50,158 nt of DNA from assembly GCA_964520325.1 (NCBI GenBank), contig CAZFOB010000024.1:1-50158 (forward strand), in the 5' to 3' direction. The notes under the pieces were generated by a model. The model saw nothing but the letters and a program-made list of their open reading frames with translations. It searched no databases and was not told the DNA's origin. Both the position numbers and the translations under genes were made by a program. The DNA is from CAZFOB01 sp964520325 (lineage in GTDB: Bacteria; Actinomycetota; JAICYB01). Shown in pieces: positions 10,319 to 18,962 of the stretch (position 1 is its first letter; every line of letters starts with the position of its first letter).

Positions 10319-11221
10319 CTACATCTCGGAGACGAGCTGCGCCCTGCGATCGGCATCGGCCTCGGGGGCCCGGCCGGCGTCGCGAGCGACGAACCAGAAG
10401 GCGTCCATCAGGCGAAGGCCGGCGGGACGGCCTCCGCATACGCGGAGGGCGTCGACCAGGCCGGGGGGATAGCGCGTGAGCATCGCGGCGGCGACGTCGG
10501 CGCGAAGCTCGCGGTCGCCCCTCAGGATGATGCTTCGCACCGCTCGCAGCGCGAGGGCAGCCGGCCACAGGGGGACGGACAAGAACGCGAGCGCGCCGGC
10601 ACCGCGAAGGACGAGATCGGGGCCGCCGGCGAGCGCGACGTAGAGCGACGCAACGGTCGACTCGCCATCGCGCAGATGGATGATCTCATGCGCGAGAAGA
10701 GCTTCAAGCGCAAGCTCGTCAAGCGAGGAGCACGCCGTCGTCGTGACGATCCAGCGACGGCGCAGTGCGAACGAGAGCGCGTTCGGGACGTCGCCCGGCG
10801 CGGCGAGAACGCGCGGTGAGGGGATCCCCGCGACGCGAGCCTCGCTCGCGGCCAGACGCAAGACGCGCGGAACCTCCACCTCCGTCGCTTGCAGGGTCCT
10901 CACGATCCAGCTGTCGCCGAACTCACGCGCCACAACGAAGTAGAGGGCTCCGAAAGCGAGGAATGCGACGGCCACGATCCATCCGCGCCCGGTCACAAGA
11001 CCGACGATCAACCCCTCGATCGCACAGAGCAGGGCAAAGCTGGCGAGCAGCACCTGAATCTGATTGCGGCTCGTACGCCGAGCGAGCTCGGTCTCAAGTG
11101 GTAGCGGTTCGGAGACGCCGAGATCCTTGCGGCGCACCACCGGTCCATGGTCGAGCGTCATACGCTCCGGACGACGCCATCGGCGTTTGACGAACCGCCG
11201 CGGCTCGGTCGGCGTGGACAT
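10319..11221 (-). CDS. M48-family membrane zinc metallopeptidase
   Basis: A 300-aa protein with two hydrophobic helices (about residues 54-78 and 80-98) followed by a peptidase domain. The zinc motif is HEIIH at 178-182 in LLAHEIIHLRDGES; ELRAD at 238-242 probably supplies the third ligand. This architecture matches HtpX/Ste24-type M48 peptidases that act in membrane protein quality control. The ATG overlaps the stop of the IMPase-family gene (TGATG). It lacks the C-terminal extensions of HtpX, so the exact subgroup is unknown. Confidence 0.82.
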   Translation of the reverse strand: MSTPTEPRRFVKRRWRRPERMTLDHGPVVRRKDLGVSEPLPLETELARRTSRNQIQVLLASFALLCAIEGLIVGLVTGRGWIVAVAFLAFGALYFVVAREFGDSWIVRTLQATEVEVPRVLRLAASEARVAGIPSPRVLAAPGDVPNALSFALRRRWIVTTTACSSLDELALEALLAHEIIHLRDGESTVASLYVALAGGPDLVLRGAGALAFLSVPLWPAALALRAVRSIILRGDRELRADVAAAMLTRYPPGLVDALRVCGGRPAGLRLMDAFWFVARDAGRAPEADADRRAQLVSEM

Positions 11222-12162
11222 CACGCCACCTCGACGTGGTCGCGCATCCTGACGATGCCCCGGTCGAGCGCGCCGATGATCGCTTCGTGGAGCTGCTGTG
11301 TCGCGGAGACCACGGTTGACACGCAGTAGTCGGCGCCGGAACCGAGGATCGGGAGGTCGTCGAAGGTGCTTCCGGATGCGTCGGTCACCACGCATCCTCC
11401 CTCTTCGCAGATGAGCTTCGCTGCGGCCACATCGTACGGATTGTTGTTGAGAACCGCTCCGTTGGCGATCTTCTCGAAAAGCAACCGCGTCTGCGGCACG
11501 TCGTCGATCATCCGCTGGCCGTGATCGACGTAGGCATCGAAGCGTCCTGTCACCACGCCGGTCATCCCGAAGGTTGCAGAGCCGAGGTCGAAGCTCCCGC
11601 CACTGACTCCGCTGCCGTCGATCAGCCCCTCGAGCATGAGGGCCGATGGAACGGTCGGGCGTCCCCGAAGGCCGTAGACGAAGAACGCGCCGTGAAGCGA
11701 CGTCTTCCCGCTCGGTGATGGAGCACGCGCTTCGCCGGCGTCGATGATCCGGAGTCCTTGTCCACGTTTGGCACGGAAGAGCGTCCCGGTTTTGATGCCG
11801 AGGATCAGCCCTTCGTCTACGTCACCGAGCCGTGCGTCGCGATCGTACGGCGCGGCGGCGATCGAGACCATCCCAGCCTCGAGTCCGGCTCCGGCCGGTC
11901 TCGTGCCGTCGATCGGGTCAATGACCAGGAGCCGCTTGGGATCTCCGCGCTCGACGAGCCCACGATCCTCGGTGTACCAGGCGAGTCCGTCTCCAACCGC
12001 AGCCTCGAGGACCTCATTGGCGGCGTCCTCGGCGAGCTCATCGATGCCGAAGGTCGGGTCGCCGCCGACCGAAACACTCTCGGAGCCGCGGAGCTCAGGC
12101 TTCCCAAGATGCGGCAGCACCGCAGAACGAACGGCACGGGCGACATCGAGCAAGAGATCCAT
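11221..12162 (-). CDS. inositol monophosphatase (IMPase) family protein
   Basis: A 313-aa Mg-dependent sugar/polyol phosphatase. The metal-site motif IDPIDGT is at 81-87, preceded by the TEDRG segment (Glu65/Asp66) and followed near the C-terminus by NPYDVAAAKLICEEGG, the equivalent of the WDxAAG metal site. After DPIDGT the usual T-x-N-F is R-P-A-G, so specificity may differ from classical IMPase. It is coupled to the M48 gene downstream and follows the PimA-like gene with a 1-nt overlap. An inositol-phosphate substrate would fit the lipid neighbours, but that is inference. Confidence 0.8.
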   Translation of the reverse strand: MDLLLDVARAVRSAVLPHLGKPELRGSESVSVGGDPTFGIDELAEDAANEVLEAAVGDGLAWYTEDRGLVERGDPKRLLVIDPIDGTRPAGAGLEAGMVSIAAAPYDRDARLGDVDEGLILGIKTGTLFRAKRGQGLRIIDAGEARAPSPSGKTSLHGAFFVYGLRGRPTVPSALMLEGLIDGSGVSGGSFDLGSATFGMTGVVTGRFDAYVDHGQRMIDDVPQTRLLFEKIANGAVLNNNPYDVAAAKLICEEGGCVVTDASGSTFDDLPILGSGADYCVSTVVSATQQLHEAIIGALDRGIVRMRDHVEVA

Positions 12163-13250
12163 CAGATGGCGTCGAGCGCGCGCTCGTACACGTGCAGCGT
12201 CTGCTCCGCGATGCGCGACCAGTCGAATCCTCGTGCGCGCTCGGGGCCGCGCGCAGCCAGCCGCTCACGTTCGGAATCGTCGGCCAGCATCTTTCGGAGC
12301 GCTGACGTCCATGCATCAACATCGCCGGGGGCTACGTAGGTCACAGCATCCCCCCCGGCGTAACGGAAGCCCTTGATGTCCGATGCAAGAACCGCGGATG
12401 CGCCGGCGAGTCCTTCGAGCACAACCATGCCGAACGACTCTCCGGCTGTCGACGCGCAACACACGATGTCGGCCGCGCGATGAAGCGCCAGTTTGCGGCT
12501 CTCGTCGACCACGCCGACGCAATGGATCCGTTCGCTGAGTGCGGCTTCCGGGAGCTGTCCCGGTGTCGCGGTGACAACGAGGTGAGCGTCCGGTTGATCT
12601 TTAGCGACCCGTGCGAAGGCCTTGCAGACGACGTCGAACCCTTTTCGCGCATCGACGCGACCGACGAGCAGAACGACCTTGCCGAGACGCAACGCCCATT
12701 CGTCGGCTTCCGCCTTCTCGTAGACCTCGACATCGACACCGTTGGGAACGATCTCGGGATCGACGTTGACGTAACGCCGAACGAGCCGCCGCGCTTCTGG
12801 TGAGACGGCCGTCGTTTGATCGAGACGCTTCGACAAGCGCCGCAGCAACGGCGCCGTGAGCGCGTACGGCCAGAATCTTTCGGCGGCCGCGTGGAAGGTG
12901 CCAACCACCGCGGTGTTCTTCGGGCGGCGCAGTATCGCGGCGATCGACGCAGGCAGGAAAGGCTCGTGGCAATGCACGACGTCGGCCGCGTCGAGGGTGA
13001 GGTCGAAGCGCACGAGCATCCGCGGGTCGATGCCGAGCCGCGCGACCGACCCGTTGGCCGGGATGTCCACAGCCGGCCCCAGCGACACCGTTGCCACGTC
13101 GTCCAGGCGCTCTTGCTCGCCGCGGAGCTCTGGGCCGAAGAGCGTGACCTCGTGGCCGAGAGCAACAAGCGCAAGAGCGAGCCCACGGGTGTGCTCCTGA
13201 ACACCGCCGGGACGCGACATCGAATAGGGACTGATCAGGGCGACGTGCAT
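12162..13250 (-). CDS. pimA: GT4 glycosyltransferase, PimA-like phosphatidylinositol mannosyltransferase
   Basis: GT-B fold glycosyltransferase of 362 aa. The N-terminus VALISPYSMSRPGGVQEHTR and the C-terminal E-x7-E type region SFGMVVLEGLAGASAVLAS are GT4 signatures, and the NGVDVEVYEKAE loop is typical. In actinobacteria PimA adds the first mannose to phosphatidylinositol on the inner membrane. The start ATG 13250 has GGAG 5 nt upstream and lies 1 nt after the acyltransferase stop; a longer frame upstream is spurious. The adjacent phosphatidyltransferase and acyltransferase make the PIM pathway the best guess. Confidence 0.85.
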   Translation of the reverse strand: MHVALISPYSMSRPGGVQEHTRGLALALVALGHEVTLFGPELRGEQERLDDVATVSLGPAVDIPANGSVARLGIDPRMLVRFDLTLDAADVVHCHEPFLPASIAAILRRPKNTAVVGTFHAAAERFWPYALTAPLLRRLSKRLDQTTAVSPEARRLVRRYVNVDPEIVPNGVDVEVYEKAEADEWALRLGKVVLLVGRVDARKGFDVVCKAFARVAKDQPDAHLVVTATPGQLPEAALSERIHCVGVVDESRKLALHRAADIVCCASTAGESFGMVVLEGLAGASAVLASDIKGFRYAGGDAVTYVAPGDVDAWTSALRKMLADDSERERLAARGPERARGFDWSRIAEQTLHVYERALDAI

Positions 13251-13251
13251 C

Positions 13252-14139
13252 TTAGCTCCAACGGTAGCCGGGGTCGGACGGCCAGTTCGGCTGGAAGAGG
13301 TGCCACTGACCCGGGTCGCGCCTGATGAGCTCTTCCATCTGCCGGACCGTCTGCTCTGTGAGTGCTCGTACGCGCTCCGCATCCGACTTCCCCTCAACGA
13401 CGTCGATCGGGTCGAGGAACACTCCGTGGTAGCGGCCACCGGGACGCTGATAGAGCGCCCCGACGACCAACGGACTGCCGGTGCGTAGCGCAAGCACCGC
13501 CGGACCGTTCGGAAGGGACGTCTTCTCTCCGAAGAACTCGACTTCGATCCCGGAGCCCGCGATATCCCGGTCGGCGATCAGCCCGACCGCGGCGCCTCCG
13601 CGAAGACCTTTCAGCAGCGCTCGCGCCGAAGCACCCTTTCCGGCCGGGACGATGTCCACACCGGCCGCCTTACGCAGCCCGCAGAACATGTCGAAGAGCT
13701 CCGGCGGTTCGAGCTCTTCGGCGACCGCGAGCACGCGCCATCCCTGGGATGCAAGCCATGCGCCGGCCACGTCGTAACTACCCACGTGGGGCGTCACGAA
13801 GATGACGCCCTGTCCCGCATCGAGATATCGCGAGAGATTCTCGAGTCCTTCAGACGTCGTCCTGCGCTTGATCTCGGCAAGCCCCGGCTTGGGCAATCGC
13901 AGAGCTTCGACCCAGTAGCGCGCGTAGGAGCGGAACGCCTCGTCGATCAACGCTTCAACGTCGACGTCGCCGGCAGCACGTTTGATGTTTCGCCTCACAA
14001 CCTCGCGGCGCTGCTCGTTGCGCCCCGCCGCGAATGTGCCCATGCGCGCTGCGCCGCGGAACGCCACGGCGTCCGGAAGCAGGGACGCGATCGTGCGTCC
14101 CGTTCGGTAGAGGAGGTACGCCGCATCGGGCATCTTCAT
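13252..14139 (-). CDS. phosphatidylinositol mannoside acyltransferase-like (LpxL/HtrB family)
   Basis: A 295-aa lysophospholipid acyltransferase-type enzyme. The catalytic HxxxxD motif is HVGSYD in FVTPHVGSYDVAGAWLASQG; the later LIADRDIAGSGIEVEFFG segment is also family-typical. In mycobacteria the homologue (PatA type) acylates the mannose of PIM. The ATG at 14139 overlaps the phosphatidyltransferase stop as ATGA, which I prefer to the GTG two codons earlier. It sits between that gene and the PimA-like gene. Confidence 0.83.
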   Translation of the reverse strand: MKMPDAAYLLYRTGRTIASLLPDAVAFRGAARMGTFAAGRNEQRREVVRRNIKRAAGDVDVEALIDEAFRSYARYWVEALRLPKPGLAEIKRRTTSEGLENLSRYLDAGQGVIFVTPHVGSYDVAGAWLASQGWRVLAVAEELEPPELFDMFCGLRKAAGVDIVPAGKGASARALLKGLRGGAAVGLIADRDIAGSGIEVEFFGEKTSLPNGPAVLALRTGSPLVVGALYQRPGGRYHGVFLDPIDVVEGKSDAERVRALTEQTVRQMEELIRRDPGQWHLFQPNWPSDPGYRWS

Positions 14140-14768
14140 GAACACGCCTGCGACGTGTTCGTACCACTAGAGGCGCGGCTCTGCCGGCTCACGTGTACGA
14201 GTCGCTGGATCACCGTGACCGCACCGAGAACCGCCACGGCCCACAGCATGATCTCGACCAGGCCGAAGATCAGGCCGGCGCACAGCAGGATGAGGCGCTC
14301 CGCTCGCTCGAGGATGCCGACCTTGCAGTCGTAGCCGAGCGATTCGGCCTTCGCCCGGATGTATGACGTGATCGAGCCGCTCGCGTAGGCCGCTAGCGCG
14401 ACGACGGCGATCCGTTCGTCACCGTGCTGGAAGTAGTACCAGATGAGCGCAGAGAACACGAACGTGTCCGAGAATCGATCGGTGACCGAGTCGAGAAAGG
14501 TACCGAACGTCGACGACGTGCCGCGCACCCGCGCCACAGCGCCGTCACAGAAATCGAGAAAGCCGCCGGCCAACAGGATCAGTCCCCCGGCGAGGAACGC
14601 CCCATCGGCGATACGCCACGACGCGACACCGGTGGCGACGACCCCGAGCGCCGTGAGGCTGTTCGCCGTGAAGCCGACTTTCGTCAGCGCACGGCCGGTG
14701 ACATCGGAGACGCCTTTGAGGGCTTCGCGGGCTTTCGCGTCGAGCACAGGTTCCTTTCGGGGCTTCAC
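14136..14768 (-). CDS. CDP-alcohol phosphatidyltransferase (PgsA / phosphatidylinositol-phosphate synthase-like)
   Basis: Membrane enzyme of 210 aa that moves a phosphatidyl group from CDP-diacylglycerol to an alcohol. The full signature D-x2-DG-x2-AR-x8-G-x3-D-x3-D is intact (Asp72, Asp75, Arg80, Gly89, Asp93, Asp97). Several hydrophobic helices follow. Its position directly before a PIM-type acyltransferase and PimA suggests phosphatidylinositol-phosphate synthase, as in mycobacteria. The start is GTG, divergent from the EF-G-like gene across 57 bp. Confidence 0.87.
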   Translation of the reverse strand: MKPRKEPVLDAKAREALKGVSDVTGRALTKVGFTANSLTALGVVATGVASWRIADGAFLAGGLILLAGGFLDFCDGAVARVRGTSSTFGTFLDSVTDRFSDTFVFSALIWYYFQHGDERIAVVALAAYASGSITSYIRAKAESLGYDCKVGILERAERLILLCAGLIFGLVEIMLWAVAVLGAVTVIQRLVHVSRQSRASSGTNTSQACS

Positions 14769-14810
14769 GCGCCGGGATGCGGACTTGCCAATCGCCTAAA
14801 GGCAGGCCCC

Positions 14811-14816
14811 TATAAT
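14811..14816 (+). promoter_or_regulatory. consensus -10 box, leaderless promoter of the EF-G-like gene
   Basis: TATAAT, a perfect -10 box, ends 9 nt before the GTG at 14826, so the mRNA probably starts within 1-3 nt of the start codon and has no Shine-Dalgarno. TTGCCA at 14785-14790 resembles a -35 but the 20-bp spacing is long. Confidence 0.6.
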
Positions 14817-14825
14817 GACGGCTCC

Positions 14826-16937
14826 GTGAGGCAATACGAGCCCTCTGCCATCCGTAACGTCGCCCTGGTGGGCCACGGCGGCGCAGGTAAGACCATGGTC
14901 GCAGAAGCCCTTCTGTACCTCTCGGGCGCCACCACGCGCATGGGGAAGATCGAGGATGGCACAGCGGCCACCGACTACGAGCCCGAGGAGCACAACCACC
15001 AGATCTCAGCCTCGCTCGGCCTCGCGCCGATCGAATGGAACGGGCACAAGATCAACATCATCGACTGTCCGGGCTACGCCGACTTCGTGGGTGACGTGGT
15101 CTCGGCCTTGCGCGTGGTCGAAGCCGCGATCTTCGTGGTCTCAGCTGTCGACGGCGTCGAGGTCCAGCACGAGCTGATCTGGGACATCGTGGAGGACATG
15201 GGCCTGCCGCGCCTGATCGTGATCAACAAGCTCGACCGCGAGCGAGCGTCCTATGAAGGCACGCTCCAGCAACTCAAGGACAGGTTCGGCAACAAGCCGT
15301 TCCCCCTGCACCTCCCCGTCGGGGAGGAGCGTGATTTCAAGGGAGTCATCGACCTTCTCGAGATGCAATGCGAGACCTACGACCGGAACAACCCCAAGGG
15401 ATCGACGGTCGAGGTGCCCGCGCATCTCCAAGCTCAGGTCGACGAGTACCGGGGACGCGTCGTCGAGGCCGCCGCCGAAGCCGACGACACACTGCTCGAG
15501 AAGTACCTCGAAACGGGACAGCTCGACGAGAAGGAAGTGGCGGTCGGGCTGGCCGAAGCGGTGGCCGCCGGTTCGACCGCACCAGTGCTCATCGCTTCAG
15601 CGACTCACCTCGTCGGCATCGACCTCATCGCCGACGAGATCTGCAACCTCGTTCCATCGCCGCTCGAGCGTCCGGCGATCGTCGGGAGGTCCACATCGGG
15701 CGCCCCTTCGAAAGAGCCGGACGAAGTCACGCGGGCGCCATCGCCGTCTGAACCGCTCTGCGCATTCGTCTTCAAGACGATCTCCGACCCCTACGTTGGG
15801 AAGGTCTCGCTCTTCCGCGTGTTCTCGGGAAGTTTCCGCCCCGACAACCACGTCCAGAACACGACGTCGGACGCCGACGAGCGCATCGCCCAAATCTTCT
15901 ACATGGTCGGCAAGGAGCATGTGAACGCACCGGAGATCGTGTGCGGTGATATCGGCGGCGTCGCGAAGCTCGCACATACGCACACCGGGGACACGTTGTG
16001 TGACGCCGCAGCGCAGATCGTGCTGCCGAAGGTGTCGTTCCCACAGCCCGCCCTCTCGATCGCCATCGCACCCAAGTCACACGGCGAAGAGGACAAGCTG
16101 ATGCATGCGCTTGCACGGCTCATCGAAGAGGACCCGATACTCAGGGTGGAGCGGCGTCAGGAGACCCATCAGACCGTGATGTCCGGGCTCGGCGAAGCGC
16201 ACCTGAACGTCGTGATGGAGCGCATGAAGCGGAAGTTCGGGATGGAGGTCGAGCAATTTCCGCTTCGGATCCCCTACCGCGAGACGATCAAGGGCAACGC
16301 ACGACACGAGTCGCGCTACATCAAGCAATCCGGCGGAAAGGGTCAGTACGCCGTCGCGCATCTCGAGGTCGAAGCGCAGCCGGAGGGTGCGGGCTACGAG
16401 TTCGTCAACAAGATCAGCGGTGGCGCGATCCCGCAGAACTTCATCCCATCGGTCGACAAGGGGATCCAGGGCGCGCTGATCGAAGGCGTGCTCGCGGGCT
16501 ATCCGGTCGTCGACGTGAAGGTGACACTCTTCGACGGGAAGGTCCACTCCGTGGATTCGTCCGACATGGCGTTCAAGATCTGCGCGTCGATCGGCTTCAA
16601 GGAAGCCTGCAGGCTCGCCACCCTCACGCTCCTCGAACCGTGGGTGGACGTTGAGATCCGCATCCCGGACTCGTTGATGGGCGACATCATGGGTGACATC
16701 AGCTCCAAGCGCGGACGGGTGCTCGGAACCGAGCCGGACATCCGGAACCACCAGATCGTGCGCGCGCAGGCTCCCGCGGCCGAGATGGCGCACTACGCGA
16801 TCGATCTCCGATCGATCACCGGAGGCCGCGGATCGTTCTCGATGGAGATCTCGCACTACGAAGAGATGCCGCTGCACCTCCAGCAGAGCGTCGTCAACGA
16901 TGCCGAGAAGCAGAAGGCCGCGGCGGCGAAGCACTGA
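14826..16937 (+). CDS. elongation factor G-like translational GTPase (EF-G2 type)
   Basis: A 703-aa GTPase with full EF-G architecture. The P-loop is GHGGAGKT at 16-23, the G3 motif DCPGYAD and G4 NKLD follow, and domains II-V continue to the end (IPYRETIKGNARHES, KQSGGKGQYAVAHLEVEAQP, GDISSKRGRVLG). The GHGGAGKT loop and an altered switch region mark the actinobacterial EF-G-like group rather than canonical FusA; its cellular role is not settled. GTG start with TATAAT just upstream. The frame extends back to 14424 but that part has no similarity and overlaps the phosphatidyltransferase. Confidence 0.93.
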   Translation: MRQYEPSAIRNVALVGHGGAGKTMVAEALLYLSGATTRMGKIEDGTAATDYEPEEHNHQISASLGLAPIEWNGHKINIIDCPGYADFVGDVVSALRVVEAAIFVVSAVDGVEVQHELIWDIVEDMGLPRLIVINKLDRERASYEGTLQQLKDRFGNKPFPLHLPVGEERDFKGVIDLLEMQCETYDRNNPKGSTVEVPAHLQAQVDEYRGRVVEAAAEADDTLLEKYLETGQLDEKEVAVGLAEAVAAGSTAPVLIASATHLVGIDLIADEICNLVPSPLERPAIVGRSTSGAPSKEPDEVTRAPSPSEPLCAFVFKTISDPYVGKVSLFRVFSGSFRPDNHVQNTTSDADERIAQIFYMVGKEHVNAPEIVCGDIGGVAKLAHTHTGDTLCDAAAQIVLPKVSFPQPALSIAIAPKSHGEEDKLMHALARLIEEDPILRVERRQETHQTVMSGLGEAHLNVVMERMKRKFGMEVEQFPLRIPYRETIKGNARHESRYIKQSGGKGQYAVAHLEVEAQPEGAGYEFVNKISGGAIPQNFIPSVDKGIQGALIEGVLAGYPVVDVKVTLFDGKVHSVDSSDMAFKICASIGFKEACRLATLTLLEPWVDVEIRIPDSLMGDIMGDISSKRGRVLGTEPDIRNHQIVRAQAPAAEMAHYAIDLRSITGGRGSFSMEISHYEEMPLHLQQSVVNDAEKQKAAAAKH

Positions 16938-16982
16938 GCCAGCGCGTCCCTCGTACGCCGCGGGGTTGCCTTGTTGAACACC

Positions 16983-18962
16983 TCAGCCCACGTCGAGCAG
17001 GCGCGTATTCACTGCTTCGTGCGCTGCGGCGATGAAGTCTTCCAGCGGCACGCCGCGGTTGTCGGTGCCGGAGCGCGTCCGCACCGATACCGTGCCGGAG
17101 TCGACCTCGCGCTGGCCGACGATCAGCAACCACGGGATCTTCTCGATCGAACCGCGGCGCACCTTGTTCTGCATGGTCTCGTTCGCGTCGTCGAGGTCGA
17201 CGCGGAAGCCTTCCGACTTCAGTCGCGCCATGAGTCCGCTGGTATCAGCGTCGCGCATCTGGATCACTCGCATCTGCACTGGCGCGAGCCACGGTGGAAG
17301 AGCACCCGCGGTGTGTTCGAGGTAGACGCCGAGGAATCGTTCGACCGATCCATACAGGGCACGGTGCACCATCACCGGTCGGTGCGCCGCGTTGTCGGCA
17401 CCCGCAAACTCGAGACCGAACTGCTCGGGCAGCGCGAAGTCACATTGGATCGTCGTCAACTGGTGGAGGCGGCCGAGGGCGTCCCGGTAATCGAAGTCGA
17501 TCTTCGGTCCATAGAAAGCCCCCTCACCTTCCTGGACGTCGTAGACGAACGGTGAGCCATCGAGGGCCTCCCGGAGCGCCGACTCGGCTTGGCGCCACAT
17601 GTCCGAGCTACCGATGGCCGCGTCGGGGTCGACGGTGGACAGGTGCACGACTGCGTCCGTCAACCCGAAGACGCCGTAGAAGTCGACGACGAAGTCCATA
17701 ACACCGCGGATCTCGTCAACGAGTTGATCCGGAGTACAGAAGATGTGGGCGTCGTCTTGAGTGAAACCACGCGGACGGAAGATCCCGTGCAGCACACCAG
17801 ACCGCTCGTGGCGGTAGACGGTGCCCAGCTCCGAGAACCGCAGCGGAAGATCGCGGTATGACCGCGTCTTCGACTTGTAGATGAGCACATGGAACGGACA
17901 ATTCATCGGCTTGAGGTAGTAGTCGCCCTCTTCGGCCTTGATGGGCGGAAACATGCTGTCGGCGAACTTTGCAAGGTGCCCCGACGTCTCCCAGAGCACC
18001 GATCGGCCGATGTGCGGAGACGCGACGATCTCGTAGCCCTTCTCGATGTGGATGTCGCGCGAGAAATCCTCGAGGATCTTCCGGACCATCCCACCCTTCG
18101 GGTGCCACACAACGAGGCCTGCGCCGAGCTCAGACGGAAAGGAGAACAGGTCGAGGTCGCGTCCGAGCCTTCGGTGATCGCGTCGCTCGGCTTCCTCCAA
18201 CCGTTCGAGATACTCGGTGAGCGCTTCTTTGGTCGGCCAGGTGGTTCCGTATACGCGCTGAAGCTGCGGCCGACTTTCGTCCCCACGCCAGTACGCCCCC
18301 GACGTCCGCAAGAGCTTCACGTGACCGATGCGTGATGTCGACGGCACATGGGGGCCGAGACACAGATCCGTGAAGACGCCCCCATTCTTGTAGAGCGTCA
18401 CGGTCTCGCCGACCTTCACCTGTCCGTCTTCGTCGCCGCCGGTGAGGATCTCCACCTTGTACGGCTGCGGAAGCTCGCCGCTGAAGAGATCGATCGCGTC
18501 TTGTCGAGACACCACCTCACGCACGAACGGCTGGTCGGCGACGGCGATCTTCTTCATCTCGGTCTCGATCGCCGCGAGGTCTTCCTCGGTCAGCGGTCGC
18601 GGGAGGTCGAAGTCGTAATAGAACCCTTCGGATACCGCCGGTCCGATCGCGTACTTCGAACCGGGGAAGAGCGCAAGGACGGCCTGGGCCATGACGTGTG
18701 CGGCTGAATGCCGCATCACATGGAGCGCGTCAGGGTCGTCGGGGGCCGGGAAGTCCGGGCTGCTCTCTCCGAAGTCATCGACCAAGCGCGCGAGATCGAC
18801 GAGCTGGTCGCCGACGCGCGCGATCAAAGCTTCCGGTGGCGCGATGTCGGCGAAGAGCTTGCTCATGGTCGTGGCCACATGGTCGTGGAATGGTAATCGG
18901 ATACGGCCTACCGGGGGCTGAGTTCCTTGCGCCAGGCCGCGACCCACTCGTCGTAGCCCCAC
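16983..18962 (-). CDS. thrS: threonyl-tRNA synthetase
   Basis: Class II aminoacyl-tRNA synthetase of up to 659 aa. An N-terminal TGS domain (IRLPFHDHVATTMSKLFADI) is followed by the N2 editing domain (MRHSAAHVMAQAV; CLGPHVPSTSRIGHVKLL), the catalytic core (KPMNCPFHVLIY, YRHERSGVLHGIFRPRGFTQ) with zinc ligands Cys and His, and the anticodon-binding domain. The TGS strand lies upstream of the first ATG (18867), so a GTG at 18962 or 18947 is likely the start, which makes the gene overlap the end of the peptidase gene. Converges with the EF-G-like gene over a 45-bp spacer. Confidence 0.95.
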   Translation of the reverse strand: MGLRRVGRGLAQGTQPPVGRIRLPFHDHVATTMSKLFADIAPPEALIARVGDQLVDLARLVDDFGESSPDFPAPDDPDALHVMRHSAAHVMAQAVLALFPGSKYAIGPAVSEGFYYDFDLPRPLTEEDLAAIETEMKKIAVADQPFVREVVSRQDAIDLFSGELPQPYKVEILTGGDEDGQVKVGETVTLYKNGGVFTDLCLGPHVPSTSRIGHVKLLRTSGAYWRGDESRPQLQRVYGTTWPTKEALTEYLERLEEAERRDHRRLGRDLDLFSFPSELGAGLVVWHPKGGMVRKILEDFSRDIHIEKGYEIVASPHIGRSVLWETSGHLAKFADSMFPPIKAEEGDYYLKPMNCPFHVLIYKSKTRSYRDLPLRFSELGTVYRHERSGVLHGIFRPRGFTQDDAHIFCTPDQLVDEIRGVMDFVVDFYGVFGLTDAVVHLSTVDPDAAIGSSDMWRQAESALREALDGSPFVYDVQEGEGAFYGPKIDFDYRDALGRLHQLTTIQCDFALPEQFGLEFAGADNAAHRPVMVHRALYGSVERFLGVYLEHTAGALPPWLAPVQMRVIQMRDADTSGLMARLKSEGFRVDLDDANETMQNKVRRGSIEKIPWLLIVGQREVDSGTVSVRTRSGTDNRGVPLEDFIAAAHEAVNTRLLDVG

